From the NCBI GenBank assembly GCA_963722415.1, contig CAVRNI010000030.1, forward strand, positions 62,001-126,000: DNA of 64,000 nt, read 5' to 3'. Position numbers and translations under genes: made by a program. Within the stretch, counting starts at the first letter, position 1. The number at the start of each line of letters is the position of its first letter. The stretch comes from JALOLG01 sp963722415. GTDB lineage: Bacteria > Actinomycetota > Acidimicrobiia > Acidimicrobiales > Ilumatobacteraceae. Below, piece after piece: positions 1 through 7,688 of the stretch. The notes under the pieces are model-generated. The model did no database searches. It was not told the DNA's origin and saw only the letters and a program-made list of their open reading frames with translations.

Positions 1-444
1 ACCTGCGCAGCCTGCAGGCGCACGTTCAGCCCGCGGGCTCCCGGCACCGGTCGTGCAGTCGAACGGTGCACCGGCTCACCGGCGCGGGCGCGCCGGGCGG
101 CTCGGTCCGGCTCGAGCGCCGAGATCGAGAACCGCCAGCGCGTCCACACACCGGTGTCCCCCACGGTCACGCCGCTCGTCAGCGACGACGGCTCCACGTG
201 GTACCCCGTCGCCGGGCTCGGAACCGGTCGCGCATGCTCATCGGTCCGGACGAGACGAGCGAGCTTGTCGATCACGCTGCAGCTGCCGGCCGAGCTTCCG
301 CCGGCACGCTTCCGGGGTTCGCTCGTGCTCCAGGGCTTCCTCGCCGAGGGCGTGCCGATCGAGATCACCGTGCATCGCCCCAGCCCGAGCCAAGACCGAG
401 CCCAGTGCCGACCCGAGACAGACTGGCGAGGACGGCAGCCATGA
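1..444 (+). CDS. Unknown beta-rich protein, 5' truncated by window edge
   Basis: Partial gene; its start lies before the window. The readable part has a stretch SDDGSTWYPVAG followed by beta-strand-like segments (ITLQLPAELPPARFRG, then SLVLQGFLAEGVPIEITV), which suggests a beta-sandwich fold. The segments lie in different frames, so at least one frameshift is present. The stop TGA at 442-444 overlaps the ATG of the next gene at 441, as is usual in this cluster. The SDDG-x-T-x-x-PV stretch recurs in the gene at 3117. Function not recognised. Confidence 0.45.
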   Translation, partial: TCAACRRTFSPRAPGTGRAVERCTGSPARARRAARSGSSAEIENRQRVHTPVSPTVTPLVSDDGSTWYPVAGLGTGRACSSVRTRRASLSITLQLPAELPPARFRGSLVLQGFLAEGVPIEITVHRPSPSQDRAQCRPETDWRGRQP

Positions 445-987
445 GCGACGCCGCCGATCCGCCTGCGTCGACGCGCCCCGGCGAGCCGGGCCGCACGACG
501 GTCAGCCTGCTCGGCTCGCTCGCGGCACGGTTGGCGCACGCTTCTGGCCGACTCGGGCAGCGATGCCGTCGGCTCGATCACCGCCGGCTACGCCGCGCTC
601 GGACGCGCGGCGGCCGGCACCGCCGACGGGGCGCGGATCCGCGACGCGATCGAACGCAGCCGCGCCGGTGCCAACGGCGAGGCGATCTGGCGGGCGCTCG
701 AAGATGGACGCAGTGGGCAAGCTCGCTGCCCGCCGGCACCCGTCCTGCAGCAGTTCCACAACGACGTCGCCCTCCTGGCGGCCGAGGATCTGGACCGAGC
801 GTCGGCTGCTGCCGATCGCCCCGGCCGAACCGTCACGGCATGGACGACGCGCCCGCTCGCCCGAGCCCGTCGAGTTCGCCGACTACCTCCTCGGGATGTG
901 GGTGTTCGGCCGCGCCGTCGGCCCGCGCCATCGAAGGCCTCGTCGCCGACGACCTCGGAGCCGACCGAGTCGTCGGCGGCCCGGTGA
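441..987 (+). CDS. Unknown alpha-helical protein (frameshifted)
   Basis: Starts at an ATG overlapping the previous stop (ATGA). The first part reads MSDAADPPASTRPGEPG and continues VSLLGSLAARLAHA. The frame then changes near 540 to a helical, alanine-rich stretch (SITAGYAALGRAAAG, RIRDAIERSRAGANGEAIWR, LQQFHNDVALLAAEDLDRA). Another change near 860 gives EFADYLLGMWVFGRAV. Composition suggests a soluble helical protein with no signal peptide or membrane span. The end is uncertain: one frame stops at 987, exactly overlapping a GTG at 984 that could start the next gene. No family recognised; its place in the chain of overlapping genes is the best evidence that it is real. Confidence 0.4.
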
Positions 988-2020
988 GCCGGCGGCGCCG
1001 TGAAGCACGCCGGCTCCTTGCTGCGGTGATCACCGCCGACACCCTCCGGCCGCCCGGGTCGCTTCGATCCGACGTCGGCGCCTACAAGGACTGGCTGCAC
1101 CTCAACGTGTACGACCACGACGCCGACGTCGTCGGCCTCGTCAACGTCTCGCATCCACGGGACGACCGGCGAGCCGCTCCACCCAGGTCGTCGCTGCGGC
1201 ACTGTTCGACGTGGCCGGGACCGAGTGGGTCGGCAACGTCGTCGCCGGCGGCTGGGCCGACGCGTCGATCACGCTCACGGGCGTGTCGACCGCTCGGCAT
1301 CGGTGGCCTTCGGCGACGACGGCCGGATCCTCGCCGCGCGCCACGATGGACGGGCTCCGCCTCCGTCTGCGTCGCCACGCCCGCGACCGACGCTGTACGC
1401 GGTCGAGACCCCGCACCGGTTCGGTTCGGGCTGGATCGGCTGGCGGGTCGTGCCGCGCCTGGTCATCGAGGGCGCGGTCGAGATCGAGGGCAGTGCCGGT
1501 CGGACCGGGGACGGCAGGCGGCCTACCACGACCACAACTGGGGTCGCTGGCACTGGGGCGACGACATCGGGTGGGAGTGGGGCAGCTTCCTCGGTCGCAC
1601 GGGCAGCAGCATCGTCGTCGGCCGCACCAGCGACCGGGCTCACGACCGCTGCGGTCCGTTCTCGGTCGTGATCGACCACGAAGGCGTCCGGCGCTCGTTC
1701 AGCGGCGCACGGGTCACTGCCGCTGGAGCGGCGCCGCCGACCCTCCCCGCGCCGCCTCCCCGGTGCGCTGGCCGCGCTCCACGACGACCTGCGGCGGCCG
1801 CGCCTGCCGGCGGGCCTGCACATCACCGCCCAGCCGGTGCCGACCAGGTCGAGCTGGCGTTCGCGAGTCGATCGATCGTCCAGTTGATCCTCGCCGACCC
1901 CGTCGTCGCCGGCTCGTCCGCCCTCCACGAGATGAGTGGGCCCTTCGGGGCCGAGCGGTCGGCTCGCCGGCACGTCGTTCCTCGTTCGACGGGCTCGGCA
2001 TGGTGGAGCGGCTGGAATGA
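984..2020 (+). CDS. CrtC/AttH-like lipocalin-fold protein (frameshifted)
   Basis: The central part reads AYHDHNWGRWHWGDDIGWEWG, preceded by a stretch around GWIGWRVVPRLVIEG. The tyrosine-His-Asp-His-Asn-Trp-Gly signature is typical of the carotenoid 1,2-hydratase (CrtC) / AttH-like family: two lipocalin-type beta barrels, with members that hydrate carotenoids or act as Diels-Alderase-like cyclases. I infer an enzyme acting on a hydrophobic substrate; which one cannot be told. The N-terminus (LHLNVYDHDADVVGLVNVS) fits the first barrel and the C-terminus ends FDGLGMVERLE. Coding segments alternate among all three frames, indicating about four single-base indels. The GTG at 984 is a tentative start. 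The stop at 2018-2020 overlaps the ATG of the next gene. Confidence 0.55.
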
Positions 2021-2615
2021 CCGACGCGGCGCTCCCGATCGGGCGGTCCCGGCGCTCGCCTGGTACGTCGCCGAGCTCATCGCCCGCCTCGGCGCCGGCG
2101 ACCCTCCGGCACTCGATCGCCTCCGGACCATCGTCGGGTCGCGGCGCGCCCGGATCGGACTCGAACGCGAGGTCGTCGAGACCTGGTTCGACGAGGACGG
2201 CTCCTGGTGGTCGACGACGTCGACCGTCGACGGGCGCGGAGCTCGATCGACCGTCGACGGCGAGGGACACACGCTCGACGAGGTCGTGCTCGCCCTGTTG
2301 GCCGGTGACCTGGAGGTGACGGACGCGATCCTCGACGGCGACATCGAGGTGCGCGGGTCGGTCGAGGCGGTGGCCGCGATGTTCGCCGCGGTCGACATCC
2401 TGATCGACTGCGCCACCCGGGTGCCGGGCGTCCGTGAGCTGTCGGAGCACTACGCCGTGGGCGCTCCGCTCGCGTGCGGCCACGGTCGCCTCGCCGCGCC
2501 GGCGACGGCGTGGCCGCCGCAACTCGTCGATCCCGCCGAGGACGAGATGCTCGAGCGCCTGGGCCTGCACGGCCCGCTCGGGTGCGGTACTCCCGGAGAT
2601 TCGCGGCCACACTGA
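2018..2615 (+). CDS. Unknown conserved protein, possibly SCP2-like (frameshifted)
   Basis: Starts at an ATG overlapping the preceding stop. After MTDAALPIGRSR the frame shifts, and the main body runs LAWYVAELIARLGAGDPPAL, VVETWFDEDGSWWSTTSTVD, TLDEVVLALLAGDLEVTDAI, LDGDIEVRGSVEAVAAMFAA. The pattern of an amphipathic strand followed by G-D-I-E-V-R-G and a helix resembles the end of sterol-carrier-protein-2-like domains, but the match is loose and I give it only as a possibility. It ends about 100 bases before the next gene, the widest gap inside the cluster, so that gap may hold a second promoter. No membrane segment or signal peptide. Confidence 0.4.
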
Positions 2616-2712
2616 CCCTGTTCCGGTGGGAGAACGGGGCACAGCGACGGCGCCCAACTGGTGGCTCATACTAGGATCGTCGTGGCGATCGCCGATCCGA
2701 GGAGGATGCGCC

Positions 2713-3113
2713 ATGGGCGTGGAGATCCCGCAACCGTTCGTCTCGCAAGATCTCGGGGCCCATCGGTCCGGTGACCATCGACGGCATTCCCGATCGGTTC
2801 CACATCGAGATCGAGGAGCTCCCGAAGATCCTGATCGGGGTCGACCCGATCACGCTCAATCCCGTCGAGGCGACGCTCACGATGAAGCCGATCGACGTCA
2901 CGATGCGGATCGACCGATTGCCCGACATCCGCGCCCACCTCCCGGCGGACTTCACCGTCGGCATGAACGTGCTCGGGTTGGAGCTGCTGGCCATCCGCCT
3001 GTGCGGTGAGGCGCAGATGATCACTCGAGCCGTATGAACCGGGCCGTGCGAGCGCGTCGGCGAGCCCGAGAGCGGACCTCGAGCTGACGCCGCTCCCCGA
3101 GCGCAAGGACTGA
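2713..3113 (+). CDS. Unknown small protein of the gene cluster (frameshifted)
   Basis: Begins MGVEIPQPFVSQDLG after a purine-rich site (gaggatgcgcc) at 2700-2712. One base is missing in a G run near 2757. The reading then continues with VTIDGIPDRFHIEIEELP, DPITLNPVEATLTMKPIDVT, RIDRLPDIRAHLPADFTVG and GLELLAIRLCGEAQMI. A further shift restores the end ADLELTPLPERKD, with TGA at 3111-3113. Regularly spaced isoleucine/valine strands interleaved with prolines suggest a beta-rich protein of about 130 residues, possibly a structural or binding component. No known domain recognised. The next gene's GTG follows after three bases. Confidence 0.45.
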
Positions 3114-3116
3114 CCG

Positions 3117-3577
3117 GTGGCCACGACGAAACCGCCGGCGCGAGTACCCGACCGTGTCGTTCGAGGGCCCGCCCGATGCGGTCGGAGGCCTACGTCCCGA
3201 TCGACCCCGCAACGGCGCCGCGAAGGTCCGGGTCAGCATCGCGAGCGACGACGGCTGGACACCTGTGCGAGCGCTGACCGCGCCCGCCGGCGAACAGACG
3301 CTCGTCCGGCTCGTCCTGCCTCCCAACACACCGGCCACCGAGACTCGACGCCGTGGTCGAGGTCGGCGACGAGCGGTTCGAGGCTGTGGTCCGGACGTGG
3401 CGTACACCCAGCTCGACTCGTCGCCCGCGGCGCTCGACCTCGCCGTCGAGGACTCGACCGCGACGGCCACGGTGCAGCGTCGTCAACGTCGGCAACGTCG
3501 CCGTCGATCTCCCCGACATCTCGGCGTTCGGACTCATGATGGAAGGCGGCGTCGAGACCGCGATCGGAGCGGGCTGA
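3117..3577 (+). CDS. Unknown Ig-like beta-sandwich protein (frameshifted)
   Basis: GTG start at 3117, three bases after the previous stop. Readable segments in alternating frames are TVSFEGPPDAVGG, RVSIASDDGWTPVRALTAPA, EQTLVRLVLPPNTPAT, VVEVGDERFEAVV, VAYTQLDSSPAALDLAVEDS and VVNVGNVAVDLPDISAFGLM. The pattern (a P-x-N-T/G turn, a VVNVGN strand, hydrophobic alternation) resembles bacterial Ig-like adhesion or CARDB-type sandwiches. The SDDG-W-x-PV stretch is shared with the gene at 1-444. Its stop TGA (3575-3577) overlaps the next ATG at 3577 (TGATG). No signal peptide seen, so extracellular location is not supported. At least three indels are present. Confidence 0.45.
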
Positions 3578-3868
3578 TGACGGCCGACACCGGCGTCGAC
3601 CGCATCGGGCGGTTCGCCGATGCACTGGCCGAGCGTCACGGCGGCCTGGCACGCGTGATGATCGAATCCGGCGCCGGGCGCCTGGAACCCGGGCGGTCGA
3701 CCACCGTGACGGCGCGGATCCGCCTCGGCGACGGCGGTCGTCGGCGGCAAGCGCTACCACGGTGTCTGGCCGCTCGCCACCCTGCGGATCCCGGTGTCGC
3801 TCCGCGTCGGGGAGCGCCCGACCGGCCCGAAGAGGCCGAACCGGACGAAGAAGGGAGCCTCCACATGA
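3577..3868 (+). CDS. Unknown small protein (frameshifted)
   Basis: ATG overlaps the stop of the preceding gene. The N-terminal half MTADTGVDRIGRFADALAER, then HGGLARVMIESGAGRLEPGR, looks like a short helix followed by beta strands. One frameshift near 3735 leads to VVGGKRYHGVWPLATLRIPV, VSLRVGERPTGPKRPNRTKK and the stop at 3866-3868. The total is about 96 residues with a very basic C-terminal tail, which may contact nucleic acid or an acidic partner; this is speculation. The stop overlaps the next start (ATGA at 3865). Family not recognised. Confidence 0.4.
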
Positions 3869-4460
3869 GCGGGATCGACGACCTCCACGATGCTCGCCGA
3901 CGTGCGTCGACTCCACCCGTGAGCTCGGCGACCGCGCGTTCGAGATCGATCACGGGGCTTCGTCGACCGGGTCGGCGCCGACGCCAAGGCGCTGGCCGAG
4001 CGCGGCGCGTCGACGGGTCGTGTGCCGTGCGCGCGACCACGCACGTGCTGGATGCCGACGAGCTACCGCCGATCACGTCCGCGGTGTGCCCGGGTGCGAC
4101 GGCTCGTATCCGGTTCCTGGTCCGCAACTGCGGGCTCGCCGATCGGAAGGTCTTCGTCGCCGCGACCGGCCCCGACGCGCCATCTGGCCATCGGAGGACC
4201 GTCGACGGCGACGATCGGGGCGCTCGAGACCGGTGAGCTGGGCGCTGAGGTGACTCTCCCGGACGGCACCGCTCGCGCCGAGCTGATCCTGTGGGTCCGT
4301 GGGTGCCACGACCACACGATGCCGCTGGACCATCACCGTGTCGGACAAGGGGTGCGCGACGACGCACGAGATCTCGCTCGAGGACTGCCCGGGCACGCAG
4401 CACTACTGGCACGACCACTTCGCCCAGCCTCGACCGTGCCGGAACGACCGACGTGGCTGA
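3865..4460 (+). CDS. Unknown cysteine-containing Ig-like protein (frameshifted)
   Basis: Begins MSGIDDLHDA, with a shift into RELGDRAFEIDHG and then a return to the first frame at VLDADELPPITSAVCPGATA. The core, RIRFLVRNCGLADRKVFVAA, TIGALETGELGAEVTLPDG and ELILWVRGCHDHT, followed after a shift by WTITVSDKGCATTHEISLED and CPGTQHYWHDHF, looks like a beta-sandwich domain. It has at least six cysteines and a His-rich C-terminus (HYWHDHF). The paired Cys and His could bind a metal, but there is no recognised motif. The last residues overlap the start of the next gene at 4436. About four indels. Confidence 0.42.
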
Positions 4461-4633
4461 AGGGCCTCGGCGACGTGTGGCAGCGCGCCCTCGACGCCAA
4501 CGTCCGGTACTACGAGGCATGGGGACGTGTCGCCACCGACTACGTGCGCGAGCTGAGCACGGCGTTGAAGGGCTTCTCCCGCCGGAGTGCGACTGCCCAC
4601 GATCACGCTGCCGAACATCACGCCTCCCTGTGA
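4436..4633 (+). CDS. Small helical protein, phasin-like in appearance
   Basis: GTG at 4436 lies inside the end of the previous gene. The product of about 65 residues reads ERPTWLKGLGDVWQRALDAN followed by VRYYEAWGRVATDYVRELST. This is one long amphipathic helix with periodic aromatic residues, as in phasin-type or PhaE-like polyester-granule proteins; the resemblance is in pattern only. After ALKGF the frame may shift: the alternative reading LPTITLPNITPP also looks protein-like. The stop TGA at 4631-4633 overlaps a GTG start (GTGA), supporting this end. Confidence 0.35.
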   Translation: MPERPTWLKGLGDVWQRALDANVRYYEAWGRVATDYVRELSTALKGFSRRSATAHDHAAEHHASL

Positions 4634-5035
4634 CCAGCGCGGCGACGGGTGCGGGTTCCAGGTCCCACGCGGACCGATTCCGCATCGCCCACTCGGGGCG
4701 ACCGAGCCCGGCCGTCGTACTCGAGGCGGCGCCCGGCTCGTCCGCCCAGGGAGCGGTGCTCGTCGAGAACCACCTCTCCCATCCGGTCTCGGCCGCGATC
4801 GAGGCGCATGTCGACGGCAAGATCGCAGATCGTCGTCGAGCCGGACCGCGTCGATCTGGCGCCCGGCGAGTCGGTCGTGGTCCGCGTGCGCACGACCATC
4901 CCCGAATCAGAGTCGTCGGAGGCGCTCGAGATCCGAGGCGAGCTGCGCGTCCCCGAACTCGTCGGGACCGTCGTGCCCCTGTTGATCCGCAGCCGCGGTG
5001 GCGCGGCTGGACGACCGACTCCAGAAGGCGGATGA
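4630..5035 (+). CDS. Unknown Ig-like/CARDB-type beta-sandwich protein (frameshifted)
   Basis: GTG at 4630 overlaps the previous stop. The N-terminal part is ADRFRIAHSGRPSPAVVLEA, then GAVLVENHLSHPVSAAIEAH. A shift near 4825 leads to IVVEPDRVDLAPGESVVVRV and ALEIRGELRVPELVGTVVPL. The V-V-x-P-x-x-V-x-L-A-P-G-E-S pattern is the usual strand-turn-strand of bacterial Ig-like domains such as those in NPCBM-associated or DUF11-type modules. About 134 residues and one domain. The stop at 5033-5035 overlaps the methyltransferase start (ATGA). No signal peptide. One frameshift is required. Confidence 0.48.
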
Positions 5036-5853
5036 GCGGCGCACCCGGAGGCGATGCCGCGACGGCGGCGTTGGCCGGCACGATGTGGTGGTACTCGTCA
5101 TTGGTGTTGCAGCCGTCGCTGGCGCTCAAGCGATTGGGTGTCAAGGTCGTGCCGGCGCCGTCCGGCGACGCCCTGCTCCCGATGCCGACCCCCGGCCTCG
5201 GTCGGAGGTTCTGCGCGGAGTGGCCGACGCCCCGCATGCTCGACGGCGAGACGGAGCACAGCCACCTCGTCGCCGAGTTCGACCAGATGGCCCATGTCTA
5301 CGACGCGTTCGTCCGTCCGTTCTCGACACCGATATTCGACGAAGCACTCGCCGTGCTGGCCGATCTCGTTCCCCGCGACGCCCGCGCACTCGACGCCGGC
5401 TGCGGCGCTGGTCGCGAGCTACTGAGTGTCGCCCGGTTTCTCGATCGCGGTGAGGTCGTCGGCGTCGATCTGGCCGCCGAGATGGTCCAGCACGCCCGCG
5501 CGGGCGCGAGCCGCAGGGCTCGACAACACCTCGTTCGCCCAGGCCGACGTCGGCGCCCTGCCGGCCGAGTTCGAGCAGGCGTTTGACCTCGTCTACTGCT
5601 GCCTCGCCCATCACCACTACCCCGACCCTCCCGCAGCAGCGCGCTCGATCCACCGGGTGCTGCGGCCCGAACGGCGTCTACGCGATCGTCGACCCCGGGC
5701 CGACGTGGTTCAACACAATCGCGGCGCCGTTCGCCAAGTGGTCTGATCCGGGCTGGATCTCGTTCCACTCCGAGCACGGCTTCCGCGACGATGTTGATCG
5801 ACGCCGGGTTCGGCGAGTCCGCTGGCATGAGCTACTACCTGGATTTGCCCTAG
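5032..5853 (+). CDS. Class I SAM-dependent methyltransferase (frameshifted)
   Basis: Last gene of the cluster; ATG overlaps the preceding stop. The product of about 273 residues has a leader (MWWYSSLVLQPSLALKRLG) and then the Rossmann methyltransferase core. Motif I is ALDAGCGAGRELLSVARFL around residue 120. The acidic end of strand 2 is VVGVDLAAEMVQHAR. After a shift near 5515 follow SFAQADVGALPAEFEQAFD and motif post-II LVYCCLAHHHYPDP. Further shifts near 5670 and 5795 give VYAIVDPGPTWFNTIAAPF and the end GFGESAGMSYYLDLP. The fold is that of UbiE/type-11 small-molecule methyltransferases. The substrate is unknown; the neighbouring CrtC/AttH-like gene makes a lipid or polyketide product possible. 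Confidence 0.7.
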
Positions 5854-6001
5854 TGCTCGCTCAACGTCTCGAGGACGCATAGGGTCCGACGGGCACGACT
5901 CCTGCGTCCCGGAATGCAGCACTCGAAGGCCGCTGCTCCAATCTGAAGCGAGCCAGCATTAGCCGATTGGTCCTACGCCGAAAAGCGCTCGGCGCCGCGC
6001 A

Positions 6002-6223
6002 CGCTACCGCCGAAAATCGGCTGCCGCGGCGCGCGCACCCGCCGACCCCAAAGCCGTCCGCAACGAATTCCACCGCCTCATCACAACCTCAGGAATCAAA
6101 GGCCACTGGACCCCCAACCTGCTACGCCACACGTTCGCCAGCTTGATGGCCGACAAGGGCATGCCCATCGAATATGTCGCCGACCAACTCGGCCACCGCG
6201 ACCTCCGCATGCTGCTAAAGCAG
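6002..6223 (+). pseudogene. Tyrosine recombinase, C-terminal catalytic fragment
   Basis: An open reading of about 70 residues contains GHWTPNLLRHTFASLMADKG and PIEYVADQLGHRDLRMLL. This is the box II region of phage-type integrases: the arginine of LRHT and the GH of the next helix, in the TPxxLRHTF variant common in actinobacteria. There is no start codon, no N-terminal part and no catalytic tyrosine. Similarity stops at LLK (about 6220), where the oppositely oriented integrase fragment begins. It is a relic of an integrase different from its neighbour. Confidence 0.7.
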
Positions 6224-7109
6224 AAAGGCTTTGGTGACGCGGTTCGGTTTCCAAGCGCTAGTCCCGCGGTCGTCGCTGAACACGAACCCGCACTCGTGGT
6301 CGTCGGCGAGGGTCGGCGAGAGTGTGTAGGTGTCGGTGTCGAGGTCGACGCTGTGGCGTCGTTTGGTCTTGGTGGCGGCGAACACGGGACCGTCGGGGCC
6401 TTCAACCCAGCCGGCGCAGAACGAGATCCGCATCGTGTCGTGGTGGATGTTGTCCCACCGCAACGCCAACAGTTGTGCGCGTCGTGCGCCGGTGGTCGCG
6501 GCGAGCACCAACAACACGTGCAGCATCGGATCGCGGGCGGCGACGTGGGTCAGCAATAGGTTGAGCTCGGTCGGGGTTGGCGGGTGGAGTTCTCGGGTTG
6601 TGACTGTGATGCGGTGGGCTCGTTCGGCGGGGTTATCCCACACCCATCCCCATCGGACCGCTTGGGCGAGTGCGGATCGGACCACGACATGCACCCGCGC
6701 CAATGTGCCCGCCGCTAGCGGGCGGCCGTTCAGCCCGCCACGCAGGCGAAGCGTGGCGTAGGTGGCGTCGATCAGCGATGTCGTTGTTTCGCCGACGCGG
6801 TGTGGTCCGAGGTGTGGGTGCAAGTAGCGGTCCAGCACTGAGCGGGTTTGGCGGGTCGTGGTCGGCGCCCATGAGGTCGACGCGATCGCGAACCATGCCT
6901 CGAGGAGCTCCGACATCGTCGATTGCGAGCCGATCGTCTTGGTCGACCGTACGTCGGCGACCAACGCTGCGAGGGCGCGTTCGGCGTCGGCGCGGTTGCC
7001 GTGCACGGTGGCGCTGCGATAGCGACGCCGACGCGGTGTCGGCGTCAGTGCCGGCGTAGACGCGCAGTTCCCACGATGCGAGGCCTCGTTGACGTAGCGA
7101 ACCCTCCAT
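6215..7109 (-). pseudogene. Tyrosine recombinase, 3' truncated and frameshifted
   Basis: ATG at 7109 gives MEGSLRQRGLASWELRVYAG, the usual N-terminus of actinophage-type integrases. After a frameshift near 7030 it continues with the SAM-like core-binding domain (STMSELLEAWFAIASTSWAP, then TLARVHVVVRSALAQAVRWG). The start of the catalytic domain is LAATTGARRAQLLALRWDNI, holding the first catalytic arginine. It ends at RVTKAFLL with TAG at 6215-6217, just before the expected H-x-x-R box and the tyrosine, so it cannot be active. It lies beside tRNA-Gly and runs away from it, the normal geometry for a tRNA-integrating element. Confidence 0.75.
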
Positions 7110-7150
7110 GCCAGCTGATCGGGCGACAACGGTGCCAGCTTGTCGCAAGT

Positions 7151-7190
7151 GATGGGCAAGTGATGGGCAAGATGATGGGCATGATGGGCA
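7151..7190 (+). repeat. Four copies of an 8-bp direct repeat
   Basis: The octamer gatgggca occurs at 7151, 7162, 7174 and 7183, spaced 9-12 bases, just upstream of the integrase start at 7109. On the minus strand the repeats would be transcribed ahead of the integrase. They could be arm-type integrase binding sites or a simple expansion. Confidence 0.6.
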
Positions 7191-7224
7191 ACCCACTCCC
7201 CCGTCACCTCATCGCTCGACGCGG

Positions 7225-7251
7225 CGAAACCCCAGCACAGCTGGGGTTTCG
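7225..7251 (-). terminator. Hairpin downstream of tRNA-Gly
   Basis: Perfect 11-bp stem (cgaaaccccag / ctggggtttcg) with a 5-base loop, immediately 3' of the tRNA in its direction of transcription. There is no long T run. Likely the tRNA transcription terminator. Confidence 0.65.
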
Positions 7252-7256
7252 GATGG

Positions 7257-7328
7257 AGCGGACGACGGGATTCGAACCCGCGACCCTCACCTTGGCAAGG
7301 TGATGCTCTACCACTGAGCCACGTCCGC
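7257..7328 (-). tRNA. tRNA-Gly (anticodon GCC)
   Basis: The 72-base cloverleaf on the minus strand begins gcggacgtggctcagtggta, with acceptor arms gcggacg/cgtccgc. It has the D-loop, the anticodon loop around cttgccaag (anticodon GCC), and the T arm with ggttcgaatcc. The discriminator is T and CCA is encoded at 7254-7256. The integrase remnant adjoins its 3' end, showing use as an integration site. Confidence 0.95.
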
Positions 7329-7439
7329 GTGGGTCGCCAGATTACCAATCATTCAGGTGGAGCGGGCACACCCGGTCGGCTCCCCACGTTGGCCCGCCGT
7401 CCGATGTCCAGCGCTCCGTGGGTGTCGAACGAAATCGAA

Positions 7440-7667
7440 TCAACTGCGTTCGTCGGGAGGTCTGAGATCGACCCGCAACGTGAGCACGCCGTCGTCGATG
7501 CTCGCCTCGGCGTCGCCGACGAGCGCGAAGTCCTGAAAGTCGAGCTGCGCCTGCTTGAGGAACTGCTGGCGCTCCTCTCCCGCTACCGGCGGAAGCGGGC
7601 GTCGCTTGACAGCAGCGGCGCGCTCGCGGAAGCGGGCGATCATCGCGTCGACGTCGAGCGTGGCCAT
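7440..7667 (-). CDS. Small conserved hypothetical protein
   Basis: A 75-residue protein beginning MATLDVDAMIARFRERAAAV, then KRRPLPPVAGEERQQFLKQA, then a beta-type segment SIDDGVLTLRVDL and the end RPPDERS. The first half is helical and basic; there is no cysteine, signal peptide or membrane span. It starts 19-22 bases after the gene at 7689-8630 and both follow the glycosylase gene, so the three probably share a transcript. No named family recognised. Confidence 0.65.
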   Translation of the reverse strand: MATLDVDAMIARFRERAAAVKRRPLPPVAGEERQQFLKQAQLDFQDFALVGDAEASIDDGVLTLRVDLRPPDERS

Positions 7668-7688
7668 CGGGATCGAGAGTACCCGGCG

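Larger units (their letters stand above)
6002..7253. mobile_element. Remnant of an integrative element at tRNA-Gly
   Basis: Two incomplete integrases face each other and meet near 6215-6225, next to the 3' end of tRNA-Gly(GCC). This is what is left when an element inserted at the tRNA is cut down and rejoined to another integrase fragment. I looked for a second copy of the tRNA 3' end as an attachment-site repeat in 5850-7250 and saw none, so the element's outer border is not defined. No cargo genes remain inside. Confidence 0.5.
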
